Assembly (NCBI GenBank): GCA_014378955.1
Contig: JACMMQ010000057.1
Coordinates: forward strand, 1 to 9,440
Direction: 5' to 3'
Length of the DNA: 9,440 bases
DNA from: Clostridia bacterium
GTDB taxonomy: Bacteria; Bacillota; Clostridia; SK-Y3; JACMMQ01
The notes beneath the pieces are model-generated. The model was given only the letters and a program-made list of their open reading frames with translations. It had not been told where the DNA came from and made no database searches. The position numbers were made by a program, and so were the translations under genes. Position 1 is the first letter of the stretch. Every line of letters begins with the position of its first letter. This document shows, in pieces, positions 1-5,155 of this stretch.

Positions 1-995
1 GCATCCATTGGGATGTTCATGCTTTTTTTAAGCTCAATGCGTGCATTGTGCGCATCCCCCATTGCCTTTTGTAGCTCTATTTGTGTGCCCTTCATGTACA
101 CGGACGCTAACAACATATCGTCTTTTGCCTTCATGCCGCTTTCATAGCTCAAAATTGCAAATTGATATTGCTGCAACGCACGCACCATCACCGTTTGCTT
201 GAGTGCTACGACCTTTTGCGCCTTTAATGCATCGTAAAAGTTTTTTCGAATGAGCAAGGCGATTTGATTGCGATAAATGCCATAGGCATATTTCGTCACA
301 TCGTACGAAACCCCAGTCATGGTGGTCATTAAGTTAACCGTAGAGGTGTCACCCCATGCGTTTGCATTTTCTATGCCTAGCTTATCAACGATTACCTTTG
401 CAATTTTAATCGTGGATTGGTCAAGCGCATTTTGCGCACTACGTATGGATTGGCGCCCTGCTTCCACCGCCAAATTGCCTGCATCAATTTGCACCTGTGT
501 ATCGGTCACCGCCTTTTGAATTGCCGCTAGCTGTTCGGTGGATAAGATGCTGTCAATCAACGTATTGGCAGGGATTGTAATGCTCCCCACCCCTGGTATG
601 GCAAGTGAAACGGCAGTAGGGCTTTGTCGATACGTCAGCAAAGCCTTGACCTGATTGACCAATTGCTGTGCTGCTTCAAGCGATAACGCAGTGCTGTTAA
701 TCAAATTTTGCCCCTTGCTAATGCTACGGGGTGCATCATTGATTTGCTTTTTATTATTTGTCCCCTTTTCATCATACAATGCCGCTAATTTCACTTGGTT
801 ATCAAGCTGTAAAAGAATAACGCTTCGTTGTATGCCGATTTTAACGGCATCGTCCAACGTTATCTGCGCAGAAATGGGCATAGGTGATGCGGTCGGATTT
901 AAGGGCGATGGGGTCTCGAGTGCAAAGGTGGCAACAGATAGGGTACACATCGCCCACAAAATCGCAAAGTAGCGCAATAACTGCCGTATTTTCAT
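1..995 (-). CDS. TolC-family outer membrane efflux-type protein, 3' end cut by the window
   Basis: 331 residues are visible and the C-terminus lies beyond position 1. The N-terminus is a classic Sec signal peptide: charged MKIRQLLR, a hydrophobic stretch to about residue 24 and a likely cleavage after TFA (about 25), followed by a Pro/Ser/Thr-rich linker. The rest is long, Ala/Gln/Leu-rich alpha-helix. The segment around residues 278-330 (YQFAILSYESG, then KDDMLLASVYMKG, ending in LKKSMNIPMD) resembles the repeated helical hairpin of the OEP/TolC family, where a Y..G..S motif is followed by a helix and a LGLPLD-like end. TolC proteins form the exit duct of tripartite efflux or type I secretion; in a single-membrane Firmicute the role is unclear. 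The ATG overlaps the marR stop codon (ATGA, 992-995), and an AGGAGG sits about 7 bases upstream, so the two genes are translationally coupled. Fusion-protein or permease genes may follow to the left (inference). Confidence 0.75.
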   Translation of the reverse strand, partial: MKIRQLLRYFAILWAMCTLSVATFALETPSPLNPTASPMPISAQITLDDAVKIGIQRSVILLQLDNQVKLAALYDEKGTNNKKQINDAPRSISKGQNLINSTALSLEAAQQLVNQVKALLTYRQSPTAVSLAIPGVGSITIPANTLIDSILSTEQLAAIQKAVTDTQVQIDAGNLAVEAGRQSIRSAQNALDQSTIKIAKVIVDKLGIENANAWGDTSTVNLMTTMTGVSYDVTKYAYGIYRNQIALLIRKNFYDALKAQKVVALKQTVMVRALQQYQFAILSYESGMKAKDDMLLASVYMKGTQIELQKAMGDAHNARIELKKSMNIPMD

Positions 996-1483
996 GCTTC
1001 ATCCTCCTCTGTAAAGGAAGATGCAGACTGTGTGAGCATTTTATCTAGTTCGTCATTGAGCTTGCCCATGACCTTGAGTAAAACCGTACATTCCTCATGC
1101 TCTAATATCCCAAATATACGCACGATACAATTGTCACGAAGCTTTTGTATATATCGGCACACCTTTTCGCCTTCCTCGGTCAATGCCACAAACACCTGTC
1201 TACGATCAAATTCATCTCGCATGCGTACGATATATTGTTTGGCAATCAATCGATCCATCGTCACCGTCAGCGGTCCGCCCGAAATATCCATTTTCGCCGC
1301 AATCTCAGACATACTTTGCTTTTCATGCTGACCAATGACCACAAGTGTTCGAATTTCAATAATGGTTAAATCCTTAAATTCACGGTAAAGGCGCTTTTTA
1401 CTCTCAACCTTGCCAAACTTATCCAGTATTTGTTTGAATTGGTCGCCAACCCAGCTGATTTCGTCTATCTCACTATTTTGCAT
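992..1483 (-). CDS. MarR-family transcriptional regulator
   Basis: 163 residues, a normal MarR length (140-170). An N-terminal dimerisation helix is followed by a winged helix-turn-helix at about residues 40-107: helices LTIIEIRTLVVIG and MSEIAAKMDIS, a recognition helix TVTMDRLIAKQYI, and the wing signature RDEFDRRQVFVALTEEG, which carries the conserved D-x-R. The C-terminal helices (112-150) complete the dimer interface. The start is set by GGAGA at 1491-1495, 7 bases before the ATG. MarR proteins are usually ligand-responsive repressors that control themselves and neighbouring efflux genes. Here the gene is first in an operon with a TolC-like gene (4-base overlap). Two 13-bp palindromes just upstream are plausible autoregulatory operators. 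The inducing ligand cannot be told from sequence. Confidence 0.93.
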   Translation of the reverse strand: MQNSEIDEISWVGDQFKQILDKFGKVESKKRLYREFKDLTIIEIRTLVVIGQHEKQSMSEIAAKMDISGGPLTVTMDRLIAKQYIVRMRDEFDRRQVFVALTEEGEKVCRYIQKLRDNCIVRIFGILEHEECTVLLKVMGKLNDELDKMLTQSASSFTEEDEA

Positions 1484-1495
1484 ACCATTATCTCC

Positions 1496-1524
1496 TTTTA
1501 ATTTAAAATACTTTTAACTTAAAA
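1496..1524. promoter_or_regulatory. two tandem 13-bp palindromes, candidate MarR operators
   Basis: TTTTAATTTAAAA (1496-1508) and TTTTAACTTAAAA (1512-1524) are both perfect palindromes of the form TTTTAA-N-TTAAAA. Their centres are 16 bp apart. The proximal one abuts the marR ribosome binding site (GGAGA, 1491-1495), and the distal one covers the predicted start of transcription. This placement suits repression by the downstream MarR protein. That binding assignment is inferred from position only. Confidence 0.6.
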
Positions 1525-1531
1525 CTACTTT

Positions 1532-1562
1532 AATATAAAACGGTCTTTTTGAGAAATGCCAA
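1532..1562 (-). promoter_or_regulatory. candidate sigma-A promoter of marR
   Basis: On the minus strand TTGGCA (1557-1562) is followed after 17 bases by TTTATA (1534-1539), or after 19 bases by TATATT (1532-1537). Either gives a start of transcription near 1520-1526, inside the upstream palindrome described separately. The match is moderate in an AT-rich region. Confidence 0.4.
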
Positions 1563-1675
1563 ATTCCGCCAAACAATCGCTTCATATTGGATTAAACTAT
1601 CTTATCGCTAGAATGCTCGATTTTTCGTTTGTTTTCGGCGTATAACGCAAGGTTAAAAGAAATTATGGTCTGTTT

Positions 1676-1738
1676 TTACCTAAAAATAGGTAATATATTA
1701 CTTTATATTAAGCCTTTTTTAAGGTAATGTATTACCTT
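1676..1738. promoter_or_regulatory. cluster of AGGTAAT/ATTACCT palindromes
   Basis: Three inverted repeats share the half-site AGGTAA. They are TTACCT-N6-AGGTAA (1676-1693), GGTAATATATTACT (1689-1702, with a perfect 12-bp core GTAATATATTAC) and AAGGTAAT-GT-ATTACCTT (1721-1738, 8-bp perfect arms). The centres of the last two are 34 bp apart, close to three helical turns. This looks like an operator array for a dimeric regulator. The regulator is unknown, and the nearest gene that could be controlled is marR, about 200 bp to the left. Confidence 0.45.
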
Positions 1739-1779
1739 TTTAAGCAACTCACTAGAAATTTAAGAAAATCATATTTTAG

Positions 1780-1808
1780 AAAGGATTGGGCGTGAAACCC
1801 TCTCCTTT
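1780..1808 (-). terminator. possible hairpin terminator after the lipoprotein pseudogene
   Basis: AAAGGA (1780-1785) pairs with TCCTTT (1803-1808), and an inner GGG/CCC stem (1788-1790 and 1798-1800) closes a small loop. The hairpin begins 7 bases after the restored stop of the frameshifted lipoprotein gene at 1816. The following T run is poor on both strands, so termination strength is doubtful. Confidence 0.4.
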
Positions 1809-1815
1809 AAAAATT

Positions 1816-2393
1816 TTACTTAAAAGCTGCTAGCTTGTCTTTTCCAGACGTTAACAACTTATTGCCTTCATCAGATAATTGTATAGCTTGTGCCATCATT
1901 GATTTATCCTTCTTGCTGATAGCGTCTATAAATAGCGTAACGGACTTTCATAATTTGTCACGGCTTGTACGAATATCCCATTCACCGCACTAAATTTACT
2001 GGGTACTTTGAGTGCAGAGATTTCTGTTAATATCGCTTTATACTCATTTGCAATCGCTGGCAACTCCACAATTTTAGCTGTTTTAAATGCCATTTCATAC
2101 TTGATATTAGCGTCATTGATTTTCTGTGCAAGACTTGAAGCAGTGTTTAGATATTGTTCCTCTGCCTCAGAAAACTTCGGTGCTGGAATATCCATATTCA
2201 CAGGCGGTAAAGTCGCACTTGCCTTTTTAGGAGGCGTGGGTGCTGGCGTTTTTTTAGGGGTAGGTGTTGCGGTAGGTTTTAGTGTAACCAATGGACTAGG
2301 CATTGCGGTTTCTGCTACAATGACCTCGGGTGTTGGTGATGGGGATAGCGAGCTATTCACCGCATTCTTTGGTGCACCACACGCCACCACCCA
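1816..2393 (-). pseudogene. broken lipoprotein gene (start lost, one-base frameshift near the end)
   Basis: The frame reads a lipobox-like VVAC with Cys codon at 2379-2381, then a Pro/Ser/Thr-rich linker (PSPTPE, PTATPTPKKTPAPTPPKK) and an alpha-helical domain beginning FSEAEEQYLNTASSLAQKIN. This is the layout of a surface lipoprotein with a disordered tether. The normal signal peptide is missing: upstream of the lipobox the DNA is the 5' part of an iadA gene in another frame. An accidental ATG at 2414 gives MTSMCILWVVAC, which lacks the positive n-region. At about 1947 the frame shifts by one base, and the short frame stops at 1926. In the next frame the protein continues without a stop as KSVTLFIDAISKKD and so on to LAAFK and a TAA at 1816-1818, 43 more residues of the same helical character. 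GAAAG has probably lost one A from an A run. No known family was recognised for the domain. Confidence 0.72.
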
Positions 2394-2589
2394 CAATATG
2401 CACATGCTGGTCAATTAACCCCGGGAATGCAAGCAGTCCGTCACATGGGATTACCTGTGTAATCAATGGATTGTGTGGAATTTCACCTGGATTGGTGATT
2501 TTATAAATTTTATCGTGAACCAATAAAATATCTTTTTTGCCAATCAATTTCGGACAATAGCAAGCGATGTCTTTGAGCAATGTAAGCAT
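2383..2589 (-). pseudogene. iadA: 5' fragment of an isoaspartyl dipeptidase (amidohydrolase) gene
   Basis: About 69 codons survive. The start at 2587-2589 gives MLTLLKDIACYCPKLIGKKD, with AAAAGGA upstream at a slightly long distance. The frame then runs through a short beta-barrel region to GLLAFPGLIDQHVHIVGGG. The last part is the hallmark of the amidohydrolase superfamily, the first metal-binding H-x-H after PGLID. The opening residues and the HVH-I/L-GGG motif resemble bacterial beta-aspartyl (isoaspartyl) dipeptidase, which normally has about 390 residues and cleaves isoaspartyl dipeptides using two zinc ions. After GGG the similarity ends. The frame runs nine codons into lipoprotein DNA (VWCTKECGE) and stops at 2353. 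Most of the catalytic domain is gone, so no enzyme can be made. Confidence 0.7.
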
Positions 2590-2698
2590 TTTAAAAAAAT
2601 CATCCTTTTCCAATACAATATAAAATAGTATGAACAATTTTGATTTTATTATGTTAAAAAAACAAACCTGTTAATGGTTTCACTAGCATATATTGGCT

Positions 2699-2727
2699 GT
2701 ATTGAAAAGCCATTATCGGATAAAATA
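2699..2727 (+). promoter_or_regulatory. candidate sigma-F-like promoter of ytfI-gerW
   Basis: GGATAAAATA (2718-2727) fits the Bacillus forespore sigma-F -10 consensus GGnnAnAHTR at every fixed position. GTATT (2699-2703) lies 14 bases upstream and resembles the -35 GYATA, where the usual spacing is about 15. A forespore promoter agrees with the sporulation role of the genes that follow. The -35 match and spacing are imperfect. Confidence 0.45.
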
Positions 2728-2756
2728 AGCACGATAAATAAGTGTGGGAGGTTGCC

Positions 2757-3263
2757 ATGATATTCACAATTGCTGTCATTTTTGTCATCGCTTTCATTGT
2801 GCTACTTTTTACCGTAGCACTCAAAATCAAGTTTATATTTGATACCCAATCGGAAAATGTAAATTTGAATTTTAAATGGTTATATCCATTGCTCGAGGTA
2901 GTTTGCGATTTAGAAAATTTAAAACCCATCCTTACAGTATACCTCTTTAAAAAGAAGGTATACAAAAAGATGGTGCAAGTAAAGAAACAAAAAAACAAGG
3001 GTAATGGCATGAATTTTGCAAAAAAAGTGCAAGCAAAGGATGTTCATGTGTCAACTTATTATGGGCTTAGCGACCCATGTGCTACGGGCATTGCATGTGG
3101 CATCATGAATATAGTTACGCCATTCATTAAACCAACAACCATGAAATATTACCCTGATTTCACGGCTGATGATGAATATATCTATGTAGATGCCACAGCA
3201 AAGGTCAATGTAGGCGCCACACTTATTCATATCATGCGTAAAAATGCGTTAAACCCATACTAA
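2757..3263 (+). CDS. ytfI: DUF2953 membrane-anchored sporulation-associated protein
   Basis: 168 residues. One strong N-terminal transmembrane segment spans about residues 2-23 (IFTIAVIFVIAFIVLLFTV), followed by ALKIKFIF. A mostly soluble, basic middle (KKKVYKKMVQVKKQKNKG, residues 65-82) follows. The C-terminal part contains YYGLSDPCATGIACGIMNIV, which matches the YGLGDP..TG..YG motif of DUF2953 proteins. The ATG at 2757 is chosen because GGGAGG ends 5 bases before it; an upstream in-frame GTG at 2742 has no suitable site. The gene lies 21 bases before gerW, the same order as ytfI-ytfJ in Bacillus subtilis. The biochemical function is unknown; the pairing suggests help in forespore or germination-protein assembly (inference). 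Confidence 0.82.
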   Translation: MIFTIAVIFVIAFIVLLFTVALKIKFIFDTQSENVNLNFKWLYPLLEVVCDLENLKPILTVYLFKKKVYKKMVQVKKQKNKGNGMNFAKKVQAKDVHVSTYYGLSDPCATGIACGIMNIVTPFIKPTTMKYYPDFTADDEYIYVDATAKVNVGATLIHIMRKNALNPY

Positions 3264-3284
3264 AAACAAAGGAGCTTGATAAAT

Positions 3285-3719
3285 ATGGATCAAAATTTAA
3301 CACAAAGCGTAGATACCTTATTTACAAACATGGAAAACTTCACACAAAAGGAAGGTCTAATCGGCAAACCTGTGATACAAGGGGATAAAACATTTTTGCC
3401 TGTCATGTCTGTAACGCTTGGTTATGGTGGCGGTAATTCATCTGCTAAAAATCAGCAAGGCACAGCAGGATCAGCCAATGGCGCAATGAACACATCCCCT
3501 GGTGGCGCAGTAGGTTTAGGCGCAAAAATTGCGACTGACGCAATCATTTTAATTGACAATGACAATGTCTCGATGGTGCCCGTGAATACAAAAGGAAATT
3601 TCAGCCAATTAATTGATAAAATCCCTCAAATCGTAACCAATATGAATGGTCAAAGTGGACAGAACAGCAATCAAAACCAAAACAATGCAAATGGGCAAAA
3701 TGATTATAACCAAGGCTAA
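3285..3719 (+). CDS. gerW: GerW family sporulation protein (YtfJ)
   Basis: 144 residues. The conserved GerW/YtfJ core is clear: VDTLFTNMENF near the start, then IGKPVIQGDKTFLPVMSVTLGYGGG (in two blocks, about residues 26-50), a Gly-rich loop, and GGAVGLGAKIATDAIILIDN (73-92) followed by VSMVPV. The tail (121-144) is Asn/Gln-rich and low in complexity. In Bacillus subtilis GerW is made in the forespore and is needed for normal germination with L-alanine; its exact activity is unknown. The ATG at 3285 has AAAGGAG 10 bases upstream; an in-frame TTG at 3276 is too close to that site. It forms an operon with the DUF2953 gene and ends at a strong terminator. Confidence 0.92.
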   Translation: MDQNLTQSVDTLFTNMENFTQKEGLIGKPVIQGDKTFLPVMSVTLGYGGGNSSAKNQQGTAGSANGAMNTSPGGAVGLGAKIATDAIILIDNDNVSMVPVNTKGNFSQLIDKIPQIVTNMNGQSGQNSNQNQNNANGQNDYNQG

Positions 3720-3734
3720 ATAGACTATTATCGC

Positions 3735-3770
3735 AAAAAAAGAGAATGGCTTATTGCCATTCTCTTTTTT
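3735..3770. terminator. strong bidirectional rho-independent terminator
   Basis: AGAGAATGGC (3741-3750) pairs perfectly with GCCATTCTCT (3756-3765) around a 5-base loop. A runs on the left and T runs on the right extend the stem and give a U tract on either strand. It ends the gerW operon 15 bases after its stop, and could also stop transcripts coming from the glycosyltransferase gene on the minus strand. Confidence 0.93.
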
Positions 3771-3794
3771 GAAGATATAAGCAGATACTTGGAA

Positions 3795-3878
3795 TTGTCA
3801 TTCCGAACGAGTGCAATGAGGAATCTCATAGTTTGCGTAAAACAAAGTCGAGATTGTTCACTGCGTTCTGAATGACAA
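3795..3878. repeat. palindromic intergenic repeat (GTCATTCCGA...GAATCTC type), complete copy
   Basis: The left arm 3795-3827 starts TTGTCATTCCGAACGA and ends GAGGAATCTC. The right arm 3850-3878 is its imperfect inverse, starting GAGATTGTTCAC and ending GAATGACAA. A 22-base loop separates them. Elements that read GTCATTC-GAGCG-GAATCTC on one arm are widespread dispersed repeats in bacterial genomes. The open frame they create on the minus strand (HSERSEQSR) is not a gene. Confidence 0.75.
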
Positions 3879-3926
3879 CATACAAGCGCAGTATTCAATC
3901 GATATGTGAGAAAGACTATCAATACA

Positions 3927-3960
3927 TGTCATTCCGAGCGAACATAACGAGGAATCTCAC
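3927..3960. repeat. half copy of the same palindromic repeat
   Basis: TGTCATTCCGAGCGAACATA and the following CGAGGAATCTCA repeat the left arm of the element at 3795. No matching right arm follows before the end of the glycosyltransferase gene at 3977. It is in direct orientation, 132 bases from the first copy. Confidence 0.7.
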
Positions 3961-3976
3961 ACCAGCAACTATAATA

Positions 3977-5047
3977 TCAAATTAATCCGTCAAAATACTG
4001 CTTGTTATAAAGCACCGCACGGTCATTTGGCTTATAGCTTGCGGCTCTGTCATTATAAAAAATGGCTTGCGCCCTATCGCCAATCCGATCATAGCACAGA
4101 CACAGCTGTATATTTGGCATATAGCCCCAATAATCATGCAAGATAAAGCCCCAATTGTCTGTGGGCTTTTTTAATTGCGTGGCTAAATGATACCAGAAAA
4201 TGGCGCGTATGTAGTCATCCAAATGTATGTGATAATCACCCAGCATGCAGCAAATTTCAGCCCTTGGGATGTCGTATTCAAAGCTTTTGAGCAGTATTTT
4301 TTGCACATTCTTATTATCGTCTGTCTTTTTATAACAGTTGGCAAGATGAAAACAAGCACTAATGTTGTCCTCTACCCAGCCCTCTGCTGTTTCTAAAAAC
4401 GCTTGAAAGGCTTGGATAGCGCTCTCATATTGTTCGTGAAAATAAAGCTCTCTGGCGTAATAATATAGCCCCCTTGTGCTGAGTTTGTTACCTTGCGCTA
4501 AAATCTTTTCGTAAATTGCTAAATTTCTAATGCTCAGTGCGTGGTCCTCCTTTTGGTGCGTGATACAGATGTCTTCGTTTATAATATTGCCGCTGGTCTG
4601 TATATATTCATGCACAGGCTCGCACCATTTGAAATGATTTGTTCTTTTGACAAGGCGCTCTCGATAATACGACAACGTCACCCTGCCATATTCGTCAAAT
4701 CCCACATGGTATTTCATCATGACTACATCCACAGTGCTTGCCATCGACTTTTTAAACTGTATGAATTTTTTAATGTCTTGCGCCAAAATCACATCATCCG
4801 CATCCAGCCACAGAACATAGTCCATAGTCGCTTTGGCAAAAGCTTTATTTCTCGCAGCGGAAAAGTCATCAATCCATTCAAAATCATACACGTTATCGGT
4901 GAAGCGGCGTGCAATTTCTTTTGTGCTATCGGTCGAGCCTGTGTCCACGATGATGATTTCATCTACTATGTCTTTGACGCAAGTCAGACAGCGTGCTAAA
5001 ACGGCTTGCTCATTTTTAACAATCATACATATGCTAATGGTGATCAT
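3977..5047 (-). CDS. family 2 glycosyltransferase with C-terminal TPR-like repeats
   Basis: 356 residues. The N-terminal GT-A domain (about 1-150) shows ISICMIVKNEQAVLARCL, DEIIIVDTGSTDSTKEIA (nucleotide-sugar binding), FSAARNKAFAKA, and the metal-binding LWLDADD at 80-85. These are followed by the acceptor-side motif FKWCEPVHEY (139-148). From about 175 to 345 the chain is helical, with TPR-like units such as YYYARELYFHEQYESAIQAF and ACFHLANCYKK. This GT2-plus-TPR layout is common in Firmicutes for protein or surface glycosylation. The ATG at 5047 follows GAGGGGA at a good distance; the in-frame GTG at 5071 has no such site. The gene follows the collagen-like gene on the same strand, so Thr residues of that protein are the likely acceptor (inference). 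The sugar is unknown. Confidence 0.88.
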   Translation of the reverse strand: MITISICMIVKNEQAVLARCLTCVKDIVDEIIIVDTGSTDSTKEIARRFTDNVYDFEWIDDFSAARNKAFAKATMDYVLWLDADDVILAQDIKKFIQFKKSMASTVDVVMMKYHVGFDEYGRVTLSYYRERLVKRTNHFKWCEPVHEYIQTSGNIINEDICITHQKEDHALSIRNLAIYEKILAQGNKLSTRGLYYYARELYFHEQYESAIQAFQAFLETAEGWVEDNISACFHLANCYKKTDDNKNVQKILLKSFEYDIPRAEICCMLGDYHIHLDDYIRAIFWYHLATQLKKPTDNWGFILHDYWGYMPNIQLCLCYDRIGDRAQAIFYNDRAASYKPNDRAVLYNKQYFDGLI

Positions 5048-5072
5048 AAATCTTCCCCTCACAGCATTCACT

Positions 5073-5106
5073 AACGAAAACGAGGGGAATATCAGATATT
5101 CCCCTC
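5073..5106 (-). terminator. hairpin between collagen-like and glycosyltransferase genes
   Basis: 5082-5106 is a perfect palindrome around one central base: GAGGGGAATATC, then its complement GATATTCCCCTC. On the minus strand it is followed by GTTTTCGTT, a weak U tract. It lies 49 bases after the collagen-like stop and 34 bases before the glycosyltransferase start. It probably acts as a partial terminator or 3'-end stabiliser that lowers expression of the second gene. Confidence 0.7.
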
Positions 5107-5155
5107 ATCACGTTTAAATATTTTCAGTCTTTTGTGATTGAACGATATGCTTTAG

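Larger units (their letters stand above)
1525..1815. other. intergenic region without a gene, rich in palindromes
   Basis: No open frame with a credible start and ribosome binding site is visible on either strand. The stretch holds, from left to right, the marR promoter candidate, an AT-rich spacer, a cluster of GGTAAT/ATTACC inverted repeats (1676-1738) and a hairpin (1780-1808). All flanking genes point left, so the region lies upstream of marR and downstream of the broken lipoprotein gene. Confidence 0.6.

Noticed and set aside
1926..1955. Programmed -1 frameshifting in the lipoprotein gene.
   Set aside because: No slippery heptamer in the correct frame is visible, and the gene has also lost its start, so decay or a base-call error is simpler.
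2008..2418. Plus-strand open frame with a Gly/Val-rich hydrophobic stretch.
   Set aside because: It is the antisense of the Pro/Thr-rich linker of the lipoprotein gene and lacks a start context.
2654..3010. Minus-strand open frame of 118 codons.
   Set aside because: It is antisense to the well-supported DUF2953 gene and has no family likeness.
3728..3922. Minus-strand open frame containing HSERSEQSR.
   Set aside because: It is the translation of the palindromic intergenic repeat and has no ribosome binding site.
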